The position numbers and the translations under genes are program-made. A stretch of 64,000 nucleotides of DNA from Arenimonas fontis (lineage in GTDB: Bacteria; Pseudomonadota; Gammaproteobacteria; Xanthomonadales; Xanthomonadaceae), in assembly GCF_008386465.1 (NCBI RefSeq), contig NZ_VUOD01000001.1:310001-374000 (forward strand), written 5' to 3'. The notes under the pieces were generated by a model. That model was not told the origin of the DNA and did not search any database. It saw only the letters and a program-made list of their open reading frames with translations. Shown here piece by piece: positions 10,924-19,558 of this stretch (positions are counted from its first letter, which is position 1; the number at the start of each line of letters is the position of its first letter).

Positions 10924-11337
10924 TCAGGGCCTGACGATCTCCCGTCGCATCGGCGCCAGCCTCGCCAGCAACCGGTTCCGGGCTGTCCTGGGCACACCTC
11001 TGGCTTCCATGACGGCGACCAGGTGCTCCACCAGCGCGTTGAAGTCGGCTTCGGAGATTCCCAGCGTGGCATGGGATTCACGCATCGTGCGTCCGCGGTA
11101 GACACAGGGGCCACCGAGCTCCGCGCAGAACTGCTCGACCAGGCGCGCGTGCAGGTTGTCCAGGTCGACATCGAGGAAGTAATGGCCGATCCCGGGGTCT
11201 TCGAGGACACGGACGAGCAGGTCTTCGACCAGCACCTCAAGGCCTTGCCGGCCTCCGAACTGCCTGTAGGGGGTGTCTCCGGCCAGACTTGCGCACCCGG
11301 AGAGCAGCAGCACCATCAGCAGCAAACTCCGGATCAT
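10924..11337 (-). CDS. lipoprotein-type group 1 truncated hemoglobin
   Basis: A 137-aa truncated-globin-family protein with a lipoprotein signal: a hydrophobic leader ending LLLSGC puts the lipidated Cys at 15, so the globin is predicted to be anchored in the cell envelope. Globin features are YRQFGG near residue 24, a GHYF segment, and the proximal histidine H89 in MRESH followed by LGISEADF. Family members bind O2 or NO; the ligand here is unknown. It is the last gene of the operon that begins with the cupredoxin-like gene, 9 bp after the DUF3034 gene and 43 bp before tpiA. Confidence 0.85.
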   Translation of the reverse strand: MIRSLLLMVLLLSGCASLAGDTPYRQFGGRQGLEVLVEDLLVRVLEDPGIGHYFLDVDLDNLHARLVEQFCAELGGPCVYRGRTMRESHATLGISEADFNALVEHLVAVMEARGVPRTARNRLLARLAPMRREIVRP

Positions 11338-11346
11338 GCGCTCTCC

Positions 11347-12228
11347 TCAATGGCTTACCTGGATGGAAAGGTAGGGCCCCTGCTGCTGCCCGAGCGTGGC
11401 GACATCTCCCAGATCCACCCAGCCCGCGACGACGGCCACGCGCTTGTTCGGAAACCAGGCCAGGAACAGGTCACGGGCACCCTCCTCTGCCGCGAACGCC
11501 AGATTGTCCGGTTTCTGCCGGTACTCGGCCCCCACGACCCAGGACGGGTCGAGCAGCAGCGCGGCAACCCCCTCCCAGACCAGGTCGCGACCGCGCCCGA
11601 GGTCTCCTCCGTGCCCCAACAATCCGAACTGGTTCGCCCGGGTCGAACGCAGGGTCAGGCCGAACAACACCTGCTGCCCCGCCATGTCCAGAAACAGCTT
11701 GCTTGCCGAGAGATAAACATCCCAGCCGTCTCCGGAACGCGCTCCGATCGCCAAGGGCAAGGCATCGTCATGCGACCGCTTGTACTGCACTCCCAGGCTG
11801 AACTGGGGCCAGGGGGTGTACAGCAGATCGCCGCCAAGCCGAAGCTTGGCACCAATGACGTCCTGACCCAGGGCCGCCCAGGGCAAATCCAGCTGCCGCT
11901 GCAGCACCCCGATGTCCAGACGCTGGCGCGCCAGGGAAAGTTCGAGGCGATTCCGGAAGGTCCAGGCCAGCCCGAAAGCCTCGAGGCGATAGTCATCGGT
12001 GTGCAGGCGGCTGGCAAACGCGGTTCCGCCATTCTCGTCCCGGGTTCCGTAGCCCGCCAACACCGCCCAGGGAACCAGACCGCCTCCGGCGGCTCCCTCC
12101 ACCTGACTGGCTCCGCCGCTGGCGAGCAGACGCCCCCCGGCCGCGAACGTCGGCCCGGCCAGGCAGGCCAGGCAGGCCAGCAAGACTGCGCGCGCGAGAA
12201 TCTTCGCCCTCGAGGAACGGCGGTTCAT
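11347..12228 (-). CDS. DUF3034 family outer-membrane-like protein
   Basis: Predicted 293-aa exported protein. A signal peptide is clear (basic MNRRSSRAK start, hydrophobic core, cleavage near GPTFA-A). The mature part has alternating strands (LEAFGLAWTFRNRLELSLAR, FSLGVQYKRS, VVGAEYRQKPDN) resembling an outer-membrane beta-barrel. I recognise it as DUF3034-like; no function is established to my knowledge. ATG 12228 overlaps the stop of the GGDEF-EAL gene by 4 nt, so the two are translationally coupled. Confidence 0.75.
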   Translation of the reverse strand: MNRRSSRAKILARAVLLACLACLAGPTFAAGGRLLASGGASQVEGAAGGGLVPWAVLAGYGTRDENGGTAFASRLHTDDYRLEAFGLAWTFRNRLELSLARQRLDIGVLQRQLDLPWAALGQDVIGAKLRLGGDLLYTPWPQFSLGVQYKRSHDDALPLAIGARSGDGWDVYLSASKLFLDMAGQQVLFGLTLRSTRANQFGLLGHGGDLGRGRDLVWEGVAALLLDPSWVVGAEYRQKPDNLAFAAEEGARDLFLAWFPNKRVAVVAGWVDLGDVATLGQQQGPYLSIQVSH

Positions 12229-14561
12229 GCCTCCACTCCTTCGAACTTCCGGCACCATTCCAGCAAGGCGCCTCCATCCAGCGGAGGACTGAAGAGATAC
12301 CCCTGGGCCATGTCGCAGCGATATCGCCGCAACAGGGCGAGACCGGAAGGATGCTCGACGCCCTCGGCGATCACCGACAGCCCCATGTTGTGCCCAAGAT
12401 CTATCGTCGAACGCACGATGACGGCGTCATCGCTGTCCTCGCGCAGCTGAACGACAAAACTCTTGTCTATCTTCAGCTCGTCCACCGGCATTCTCTTGAG
12501 TTGCGCCAGCGAGGAATAGCCGGTACCGAAATCGTCGATGGAAAGCCGAACGCCGATCGCCCGCAACCTGTGCAGCATGCGCACCGCGTAGTCAACGTCC
12601 CGCATCAGTGCGCTCTCGGTAATCTCCAGAATCAACCTGGTGGCGGGAACACGATGACGGCGCAGGCACCCGACCACCATGTCGGGCAGGCCATCGTCCA
12701 TCAGGTCCATCGCCGACAGGTTCACCGCCAGCCCAATCTCCAGTCCATCGGCACTCCAGCGGGCGTTCTGTGCCACAGCACCGTCCAGAACATACCGGGT
12801 CAGATCGCGGATGACGCCGGACCGCTCGGCCAACGGGATGAACTCATCGGGAGGAACGGCACCGAGCCGTGGATGCTGCCAGCGAAGCAGCGCCTCGACG
12901 TGTCCCACGCGATTCCTGCCGAGGTCGATCTTTGGCTGATAACGGATGGAAAGCTGTCCTTCCGCGATGGCTCCGCGCAGATCCCCCATGAGGGTAAGCT
13001 GACGCAGGTGCAGTTCGTCCCTTCCCTCGGTATAGAGGGCGACACCCGCCTTGGCTTCCTTGGCGTCGTACAGCGCTATGTCGGCGCGTCTCAGCAGGGT
13101 CTGCGCATCCCGGCCGTGCAGCGGATACACGGCCACCCCCAGGCTCGCATCCAGGGACATGCGGGCATCCGGAAGCTCCAGCGGCCGGCGCAGTTCTTCA
13201 AGCAACTGCCGGGCCCGGCGCCTGGCCTGATCCGGATCGGCATCCCGGAGCAGCACCATGAACTCGTCGCCACCCAGCCTCGCGACCAGGTCATCGCCGC
13301 GCACGGCATCGCTGAGCCTGCGCCCCACCTCATGAAGCACCTTGTCCCCGAAGCCATGCCCCAGCGTATCGTTGATCTCCTTGAAGCGATCGAGGTCGAG
13401 CATGAGCACCGCCGCCTGGCCGCCTTGCGTCCGCACCAGCGCATCCAGCTCGGCACGCGCGCAAGCCCGGTTCGGCAGGCCGGTCAATCCATCATGATTG
13501 GCCTGATACACGATCCTGGCCTCACGGGCGGCGATACCGGCCTGCATCTGTTCCAGCGCGTGACCAAGGCCCGCCAGCTCATCCCTGCCCTCGACCACCA
13601 CCGGCTGGGTGTAGTCTCCTGCCGCAATGCGCTGGGCAGCCTCGGCCAGCTTCGCCACCGGCCGAACGATGCCACGACCCAAGAGTACCGCGACCGCAAT
13701 CGCAAGCCCCGTCGCCAGGGCGGACAGCAGCAGGATCCGTCGCTCGAGCGCGTCGAACGGTGCCATCGCCCGCTCCAGGGAGCCCTGCAGGACGACCAGC
13801 ATGTCCGACCCCGATTCCGCCATGGGCTCGGCCAGCAGAAAGGTTTCCTCCCGGCCTACTTCCAGACGTCGCACGCCGCCGTCCGCCACCACGGCCGGTG
13901 CAAGCAGGCTACCGAGGTCGGCACGGGCCGCTCCGGCCAGGCTGGAGCCATAAAGACGCAACTTCCCGCCTTCAACGCGGGCGAAACTGGCATCCAGCCC
14001 GGTCAGGGCGCGAAACTCGCCGGCGTAGGCGTCGCCGAAACTGACGGCTATCGCTACCCAGGCAATCTGTTCGGGAGCCATCACCGGCAGCACCACCGTC
14101 AGGTGGGCATGCCCGCCGAGGATGAGGACTCCGCTGGCATAACCCAGCTCTTCGGCCCGATTCAGGAGCGGTGCGAGCGCCTCGGCTTGCGCCGACTCGC
14201 TTTCCGGGGCGAATCCTGCCTGCCACGCGCCGTCGGGGCGGAACAGCATCGCCGCATCCGCGCCCAGGCGCCCGGCGTGATTCCTCAGTGCCGAGATCTG
14301 GGTCGCCGCATCGTTGCTGGCGACCGCGGCACGGAAACCGAAGTCGTCGGCGAGCACCATCGCCGACGAGAGCAGTTGGTCCTCGCGCGCGGCGTGGAAG
14401 CGGCGCCAGACCCGTTCGCCGACCTGAAGTTCCGCCTGCAGCTGCGCAGCCACGCTCCGCTCCGTGGCAATGCGCACCATGGCAAGGGTCGCCACCTGCG
14501 CTGCGACCACTACCAGCACCAGCAGCACGATGAGGCGAAACCGGAGACTGGAACGTATCAT
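12225..14561 (-). CDS. membrane GGDEF-EAL c-di-GMP enzyme with periplasmic sensor domain
   Basis: Bifunctional-type cyclic-di-GMP protein, 778 aa. Order: TM helix 9-31, a large periplasmic sensor region 32-275 (Cache-like by architecture, inferred), TM helix 276-297, HAMP 298-350, GGDEF domain to ~510 and EAL domain ~525-775. The cyclase motif GGDEF is intact at 430-434, with an RxxD inhibitory site (RGDD, 421-424) five residues before it. EAL residues are intact: EALLRW 556, NLSA, EITES, DDFGTGYSS 676, KIDKSF, AEGVE. Both activities are therefore possible. It overlaps both neighbours by 4 nt, so its signal probably concerns the cupredoxin, barrel or globin proteins. Confidence 0.93.
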   Translation of the reverse strand: MIRSSLRFRLIVLLVLVVVAAQVATLAMVRIATERSVAAQLQAELQVGERVWRRFHAAREDQLLSSAMVLADDFGFRAAVASNDAATQISALRNHAGRLGADAAMLFRPDGAWQAGFAPESESAQAEALAPLLNRAEELGYASGVLILGGHAHLTVVLPVMAPEQIAWVAIAVSFGDAYAGEFRALTGLDASFARVEGGKLRLYGSSLAGAARADLGSLLAPAVVADGGVRRLEVGREETFLLAEPMAESGSDMLVVLQGSLERAMAPFDALERRILLLSALATGLAIAVAVLLGRGIVRPVAKLAEAAQRIAAGDYTQPVVVEGRDELAGLGHALEQMQAGIAAREARIVYQANHDGLTGLPNRACARAELDALVRTQGGQAAVLMLDLDRFKEINDTLGHGFGDKVLHEVGRRLSDAVRGDDLVARLGGDEFMVLLRDADPDQARRRARQLLEELRRPLELPDARMSLDASLGVAVYPLHGRDAQTLLRRADIALYDAKEAKAGVALYTEGRDELHLRQLTLMGDLRGAIAEGQLSIRYQPKIDLGRNRVGHVEALLRWQHPRLGAVPPDEFIPLAERSGVIRDLTRYVLDGAVAQNARWSADGLEIGLAVNLSAMDLMDDGLPDMVVGCLRRHRVPATRLILEITESALMRDVDYAVRMLHRLRAIGVRLSIDDFGTGYSSLAQLKRMPVDELKIDKSFVVQLREDSDDAVIVRSTIDLGHNMGLSVIAEGVEHPSGLALLRRYRCDMAQGYLFSPPLDGGALLEWCRKFEGVEA

Positions 14562-15232
14562 CGCCCGGTCCCGGCTTTGCGGAGCCGATCCTGGAGCATC
14601 CGCAACCGCTCGCTACCCCGGCGCGTCGGCGCCTCCGGCCGCAGCTCCAGCCTGAGCACGAGCTCGGTCTCATGCCCTTCATCGAGCGCCAAGCCGAGCT
14701 CCGGTTGTTCGGCGGACAATCGGGCGTGCCAGGCGCGAAGCCCGTATTCCCCGGCCGGTGCCTCGAGGCGAACCAGGCCATCGGCGTCGGTTTTGCCGAA
14801 GTACGGCGTATCGAGCACCACGATGTGGCCCACCATCCAGTCATGGATGTTGCAGCCGACCACCACGACGCCGGGACGATCGAACAGGATCGGATCCGGC
14901 GGTGTACCGGAGTAGAGAGGCAGCTCGAACGGCCGCGCTTCGGAAAACGAATACACCTGGTGCTGGACGCTGTCGCTGTTGGGGAACTCGACTTCGGTGC
15001 CGACGCGGATGGCAAACACTCCCGGTTCGAAGGCGGAGTTCCGCTGGTCCAGGATGGCCCGGCCCGGCGCTTCCGGCGGCGACCGGGGTGGTCCGTGCAG
15101 GCTTACGACCGCGTCGGCGACCGGCTGGCCTTCCGCCAGCACCCTGACCAGCAACTCGGCCGCATGGGCCGGCCCCGCCAGGCCCAGCAGCACGGGAAGC
15201 AGCAAGCCGCCAATGCCGTCATCCCTCCGCAC
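14558..15232 (-). CDS. periplasmic cupredoxin-like protein
   Basis: 224 aa with a signal peptide cleaved near GPAHA-A (residue 24). The fold looks plastocyanin-like: candidate type-1 copper ligands are H91 (in SDSVQHQVYS) and C127, H130, M133 in VGCNIHDWM. Such proteins are often annotated as methylamine utilization proteins, but no methylamine dehydrogenase genes are present. A carboxypeptidase-regulatory-like beta segment follows (GLVRLEAPAGEYGLRAWHA), then a charged C-terminus. The start is GTG 15232. It is the first gene of the four-gene operon ending with the truncated hemoglobin. Confidence 0.78.
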   Translation of the reverse strand: MRRDDGIGGLLLPVLLGLAGPAHAAELLVRVLAEGQPVADAVVSLHGPPRSPPEAPGRAILDQRNSAFEPGVFAIRVGTEVEFPNSDSVQHQVYSFSEARPFELPLYSGTPPDPILFDRPGVVVVGCNIHDWMVGHIVVLDTPYFGKTDADGLVRLEAPAGEYGLRAWHARLSAEQPELGLALDEGHETELVLRLELRPEAPTRRGSERLRMLQDRLRKAGTGR

Positions 15233-15328
15233 ACCCGCCCCCTGCAGTCGGTCGCTGGCGCGGATGGTCGCTGCGACGCGGTGATGATCGTGCGAAGACC
15301 GCGGGCGGTCGCGCGGCGGCAGACACTA

Positions 15329-15375
15329 GGGCAGGAACACCTGACGCCACCATCCTGCCCGGACGCGGCGTCAGG
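15329..15375 (-). promoter_or_regulatory. two interleaved perfect stems (pseudoknot-like) in the leader of the cupredoxin operon
   Basis: In the 182-bp gap between the oxygenase gene and the cupredoxin operon, CCTGACGCC (15340-15348) pairs perfectly with 15367-15375, and GGGCAGGA (15329-15336) pairs perfectly with 15353-15360. The arms alternate (A-B-A'-B'), the topology of an H-type pseudoknot, with connecting loops of 3, 4 and 6 nt. It lies 39 bp after the oxygenase stop and 96 bp before the cupredoxin GTG. Function as a leader element or terminator is inferred. Confidence 0.5.
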
Positions 15376-15414
15376 CCACCATGTCGGCCCCGGGTCCGCC
15401 GGCGCGGGCAGGCC

Positions 15415-16353
15415 TCAGACCAGTTTGATCTCCCGCAGGCGCTCGAGCAGGTAGTCCTGGGCGGTGATCGGCTCGGGGTACCGATCCGGATTGTCGGCGC
15501 TCACGCATTGCGGCAGCGTGCGGATCAGGAAGTCCGGATTCGGATGCAGGAAAAACGGCGTGGAATAACGCGGCTGTCGCGCCTTGTCGCCAGGCGGATT
15601 GACCACCCTGTGGGTGGTCGAGGGGTACACGTGGTTGGTCAGGCGCTGCAGCATGTCGCCGATGTTGACCACGATGGTGTCGGCATCGGCGGTGAACGGC
15701 ACCCATTCGCCCTTGCGCGACAGCACTTCCAGGCCCTCGGCGCTGGCGCCGACCAGAAGGGTGATCAGGTTGATGTCCTCGTGCGCGCCGGCCCGCACGT
15801 TCGGAATGTCGGTAGCGGTGATCGGCGGGTAGTGGATCGGCCGCAGGATGGAGTTGCCGACATCGGTCTTGTCGGCGAACCAGTCCTCCGGCAGGCCGAT
15901 GTGCAGGGCCAGCGCCGACAGAACCCGCGAGCCCAGGGCGTCCAGCGCCTCGTACAGCGCATAGGCCACTTCCCGGAACTCCGGCACTTCCTCGGGCCAC
16001 AGGTTCGGCGGCATCACGTCCGCGTATTTGCCGTCGCGGGGAATCTCCCGGCCGACGTGCCAGAACTCCTTGAGGTCGTAATGCTCGGCGCCCTTGGCAG
16101 TTTCTATGCCGAAAGGCGTGTAACCGCGGGCGCCGCCGCCACCAGGCACGTGGTACTTGCGCTTGACCTGTTCTGGCAGGGCGAAAAACCGGCGGAACAC
16201 CTCGTAGGCGCGATCGATCAACGACTGCGGGATGCCGTGATTGCGGATGCCGGCAAAGCCCCATTCCCGGTAGGCGGCGCCGAGATCGGCCACGAAGGCG
16301 GTGCGGTCGGTGTCGAAACGCTGGATGTCCAGGGTAGGGATGCTGGCGCTCAC
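15415..16353 (-). CDS. isopenicillin-N-synthase-like Fe(II)/2-oxoglutarate oxygenase
   Basis: Non-heme iron oxygenase of the IPNS/ethylene-forming family, 312 aa. The N-terminal domain has WGFAGIRNHGIP and the LP-x-KRKYH region. The jelly-roll core carries the metal triad H191-x-D193 (in AHEDIN) and H248 (THRVVNP), with the co-substrate R262 in the RYS motif. The substrate cannot be told from sequence. The start is GTG 16353, 68 bp after glmM on the same strand. No biosynthetic cluster surrounds it, so a primary-metabolic or detoxifying role is as likely as natural-product synthesis. Confidence 0.88.
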   Translation of the reverse strand: MSASIPTLDIQRFDTDRTAFVADLGAAYREWGFAGIRNHGIPQSLIDRAYEVFRRFFALPEQVKRKYHVPGGGGARGYTPFGIETAKGAEHYDLKEFWHVGREIPRDGKYADVMPPNLWPEEVPEFREVAYALYEALDALGSRVLSALALHIGLPEDWFADKTDVGNSILRPIHYPPITATDIPNVRAGAHEDINLITLLVGASAEGLEVLSRKGEWVPFTADADTIVVNIGDMLQRLTNHVYPSTTHRVVNPPGDKARQPRYSTPFFLHPNPDFLIRTLPQCVSADNPDRYPEPITAQDYLLERLREIKLV

Positions 16354-16421
16354 GGCAGGTCCTCGGTCGGCGTTGGGCGGAAGTCTAGGCGCCCGGACGG
16401 GGCATGCAAGACCGCGACGGC

Positions 16422-17768
16422 TCAGGCCGCGGCCGCGGCGCGGACCGCGCCGGCGAGCCGCTCCAGCACGTCTTGCATCAGGGTCTCGTCCGCCGCCTCG
16501 ACCGTGACCCGCACCACCGGCTCGGTGCCGGAGGCCCGCAGCACCAGTCGGCCGCGCCCGGCCAGGGCCGCTTCGGCCTCGGCACGTGCGGCCAGAACCT
16601 GCCCGTCCTCGAGCGGCCGCGCGCCAGGCCCGATCCGCACGTTGACCGTCCGCTGCGGCAGGGGCCGGTAACCTGCCAGGGCCTGTTCCAGACTCTGACC
16701 GCGCCGGCGCAGCACCTCCAGCACCTGCAAGGCCGCCACGATGGCGTCACCGGTGCTGGCCCGGTCCATGCACAGCAGGTGACCCGAGGCCTCGCCGCCC
16801 AACACACCGCCGCGGGCCACCAGCGCCTGATGCACGTAGCGGTCGCCGACCTGGGTGCGGAGGAAGGGAATGCCGCGCTCGGCCAGGGCCGCCTCGAGCG
16901 CATAGTTGCTCATCAGCGTGCCGACCACCGGTCCCTCCAGTCGGCCGGTCGCCTGCCAGTCGCGGGCCAGCAGCCAGATCAGGCCGTCGCCGTCCACCAG
17001 CCGCCCCTGCCCGTCCACCATCTGCACGCGGTCGCCGTCGCCGTCGAAGGCGATGCCGAGGTCGGCACCGGTTTCGCGCACCCTGGCGATCAGCGCCTCC
17101 GGATGGGTGGAGCCGACGCCGAGGTTGATGTTCAGCCCGTCCGGATCGACGCCGATGGCGTCCACCCGCGCGCCCAGCTCGGAGAAGACCCGCGGCGCCA
17201 CCTGATAGGTGGCGCCATGGGCGCAATCCAGCACGATGCGCATGCCTCCCAGCATCAAGTCCTCGGGCACGGTGGACTTGCAGAATTCGGCGTAACGCGC
17301 CATCGCGTCGGTGACCCGCGAGGCCTTGCCCAGGCGTTCTGACGGCACGGTTCGCAGGGGTTGCTCCAGTTCGGCCTCGATCGCTTCCTCGACCGCATCG
17401 GCCAGCTTCTCGCCCTGGGCGGAGAAGAACTTGACCCCGTTGTCCTCATGCGGGTTGTGCGAGGCGGAGATGACGATGCCGGCGTCGGCGCGCAGGGAAC
17501 GGGTCAGATAGGCCACGGCCGGGGTCGGCATCGGTCCGAGTAGGCGCACATTGGCGCCGGCCGCCACCAGGCCGGCCTCCAGGGCCGACTCGAACATGTA
17601 GCCGGAGATGCGGGTGTCCTTGCCGATGACCACGGTGGCGTGGCCAGCGTCGCCGTTGGCCAGCACCCGGCCGGCAGCCGCGCCCAGGCGCAGCATGAAA
17701 TCGGCCGAGACCGGGAACTGCCCCACCCGGCCGCGGATGCCGTCGGTACCGAAATACCTGCGCGTCAT
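16422..17768 (-). CDS. glmM: phosphoglucosamine mutase
   Basis: Converts glucosamine 6-phosphate to the 1-phosphate on the way to UDP-GlcNAc for peptidoglycan and LPS; 448 aa, usual length. The activating phosphoserine is S103 in [12 protein letters not shown], the Mg-binding loop is FDGDGDR near residue 245, the sugar-specificity loop is GGEASGH, and the phosphate-binding loop is [11 protein letters not shown] near the C-terminus. The ATG start is 4 bp after accD, an unusual partner; in many relatives glmM follows folP. Confidence 0.96.
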   Translation of the reverse strand: MTRRYFGTDGIRGRVGQFPVSADFMLRLGAAAGRVLANGDAGHATVVIGKDTRISGYMFESALEAGLVAAGANVRLLGPMPTPAVAYLTRSLRADAGIVISASHNPHEDNGVKFFSAQGEKLADAVEEAIEAELEQPLRTVPSERLGKASRVTDAMARYAEFCKSTVPEDLMLGGMRIVLDCAHGATYQVAPRVFSELGARVDAIGVDPDGLNINLGVGSTHPEALIARVRETGADLGIAFDGDGDRVQMVDGQGRLVDGDGLIWLLARDWQATGRLEGPVVGTLMSNYALEAALAERGIPFLRTQVGDRYVHQALVARGGVLGGEASGHLLCMDRASTGDAIVAALQVLEVLRRRGQSLEQALAGYRPLPQRTVNVRIGPGARPLEDGQVLAARAEAEAALAGRGRLVLRASGTEPVVRVTVEAADETLMQDVLERLAGAVRAAAAA

Positions 17769-17772
17769 GGGC

Positions 17773-18660
17773 TCAGGCAGCGGCCGGCGCCGGATCGGCC
17801 TCGGGGGCCGGCTGGCGCATCATCAGGGCCAGCAGCGCAGCCAGCTTGTCGCGCATCTGCCGGCGATCGACGATCAGGTCGATGGCGCCGTGCTCGAGCA
17901 GGAACTCCGAACGCTGGAAGCCTTCCGGCAGCGTTTCCCGCACGGTCTGTTCGATCACGCGCGGGCCGGCGAAACCGATCAGCGCCTGCGGCTCGCCGAC
18001 GTTGATGTCGCCAAGCATGCCCAGCGAGGCGGACACGCCGCCGGTGGTCGGATGGGTCAGCACCGAAATGAACGGCAGGCCGGCGGCGCGCATGCGGCCC
18101 AGCGCAGCCGACGTCTTGGCCATCTGCATCAGCGAGAACAGGCCTTCCTGCATGCGGGCGCCGCCAGTGGCGGAGAAGCAGACCAGCGGGCAGGCCCGTT
18201 CGACGGCGCGTTCGGCAGCCAGGGCAAAGCGCTCGCCCACCACCGACCCCATGGAGCCGCCCATGAACCGGAACTCGAAAGCGGCCGCGCAGATCGGCCG
18301 GCCTTTCAGCCGGCCCTGCACGGCGACCAGGGCATCGCGCTCGCCGGTGGCCTTCTGCGCGGCCTTGATGCGGTCGGCGTACTTCTTCTGGTCCTTGAAA
18401 TGCAGCGCGTCCACCGGGCCCAGGCGGGCACCGATCTCCTCGACGCCGTCCTCGTCCAGGAAGGCGGCGAGGCGCTCGCGGGCGCCGATCGCCATGTGGT
18501 GTCCGCACTTGGGACAGACCCGCAGGTTCCGCTCCAGCTCGGGGCCGTACAGGGCGGCGCCGCAGCTGTCGCACTTCTCCCACAGGCCTTCGGGAACGCC
18601 GCGCTTGCCGGTCCCCTGGGTGCGGATGCGCGAGGGCATCAGTTTGCTCAGCCAGCTCAT
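17773..18660 (-). CDS. accD: acetyl-CoA carboxylase carboxyltransferase beta subunit
   Basis: Beta half of the carboxyltransferase that makes malonyl-CoA for fatty acid synthesis; 295 aa. The N-terminal zinc ribbon is visible as [10 protein letters not shown] and CPKCGHH (about residues 30-55). The crotonase-like fold follows with [10 protein letters not shown], the [11 protein letters not shown] oxyanion segment and [12 protein letters not shown]. The end is Pro/Ala-rich. The ATG start lies 35 bp after trpA. Linkage to trpFBA is common in gammaproteobacteria. Confidence 0.97.
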   Translation of the reverse strand: MSWLSKLMPSRIRTQGTGKRGVPEGLWEKCDSCGAALYGPELERNLRVCPKCGHHMAIGARERLAAFLDEDGVEEIGARLGPVDALHFKDQKKYADRIKAAQKATGERDALVAVQGRLKGRPICAAAFEFRFMGGSMGSVVGERFALAAERAVERACPLVCFSATGGARMQEGLFSLMQMAKTSAALGRMRAAGLPFISVLTHPTTGGVSASLGMLGDINVGEPQALIGFAGPRVIEQTVRETLPEGFQRSEFLLEHGAIDLIVDRRQMRDKLAALLALMMRQPAPEADPAPAAA

Positions 18661-18695
18661 TCGGTATCCGGTCTGGTCTTGCGAGGGCGGGCAGT

Positions 18696-19532
18696 TTATC
18701 CCGAACGGGGCCCGGCAGGCGTCGCCCGGGCCGCCCCGTCCAGGGCCGCCCGCAGCGGTGCCAGGAACTCGCCGGCCCGGCGCGCGGCCTCGACGGCGCC
18801 GCCGGCGCCGGCCATGGCCTGGACCAGGGCGCTGCCCACTACCACGCCGTCGGCCGCCACGGCCAGGGCCGCTGCCGTTGCCGCGTCACGGATACCGAAG
18901 CCCACCAGCACCGGAACGACCGCCCGTTGTGCCAGCTCGCCGGCACGCCGGCGGACCTCGCCCGGATCGAGATGGCCGGCGCCGGTTACTCCTGCCAGGG
19001 AGACGTAGTACAGATAGCCCTGCGCTTCCCGGGCCAGGCGCTGCAGACGCGCAGGCGCCGTGGTCGGGGCGGCCAGCGCCACCAGGGCCAGGCCCTCGGC
19101 GTTCAGCGCCGCCCGTGTCGGGCCGGCCTCCTCGGGCGGCAGGTCCACCAGCAGCGCCCCGTCCACGCCGGCCTCGGCGGCGGCGCGGGCGAAAGCCCCG
19201 GCGCCGAGGATTTCGACCGGGTTGAGATAACCCATCAGTACCACCGGCGTCGTCGCGTCGCGTTCGCGGAAGGCCTGTACCTGCGCCAGCACCCAGCGCA
19301 GGCCGGCGCCGCGGGCGATGGCCCGTTCCGAGCTGCGCTGGATCACCGGCCCGTCGGCCATGGGATCGGAAAACGGTACGCCCAGCTCGATGGCATCGGC
19401 CCCGGCGGCCACCAGCGCATGCATCACCGGCACCGTCGCCTCCAGCGACGGATCCCCGGCGGTGATGAACGGCACCAGCGCCTTCCGGCCGGATTTCGCC
19501 AGGACTTCGAACTTTCGCTGCAGTCTGTTCAT
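18696..19532 (-). CDS. trpA: tryptophan synthase alpha chain
   Basis: Cleaves indole-3-glycerol phosphate to indole, channelled to TrpB; 278 aa. Catalytic glutamate in [16 protein letters not shown] (near residue 50), aspartate in VDLPPEE (near 130), phosphate site near GFGIRD and GVVVGSA. An ATG two codons upstream (19538) is equally possible; neither has a clear Shine-Dalgarno. The C-terminal ~15 residues ([13 protein letters not shown]) look like an unstructured extension. Confidence 0.95.
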   Translation of the reverse strand: MNRLQRKFEVLAKSGRKALVPFITAGDPSLEATVPVMHALVAAGADAIELGVPFSDPMADGPVIQRSSERAIARGAGLRWVLAQVQAFRERDATTPVVLMGYLNPVEILGAGAFARAAAEAGVDGALLVDLPPEEAGPTRAALNAEGLALVALAAPTTAPARLQRLAREAQGYLYYVSLAGVTGAGHLDPGEVRRRAGELAQRAVVPVLVGFGIRDAATAAALAVAADGVVVGSALVQAMAGAGGAVEAARRAGEFLAPLRAALDGAARATPAGPRSG

Positions 19533-19558
19533 GGGCATCCGGCCGCCGCCAATTCCAC

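Noticed and set aside
12351-14915. 854-codon open frame opposite the GGDEF-EAL gene
   Set aside because: It mirrors a gene with intact catalytic motifs. Its translation is Gln/His/Arg-rich with no domain, the expected shadow of GC-rich coding DNA.
14558-15232. Methylamine utilization operon
   Set aside because: The label often given to such cupredoxin-like proteins is not supported: no mauA, mauB or maturation genes are present.
15415-16353. Beta-lactam biosynthesis from the IPNS-like gene and the penicillin acylase
   Set aside because: They are 40 kb apart, no ACV synthetase is present, and both families are broad with mostly unrelated substrates.
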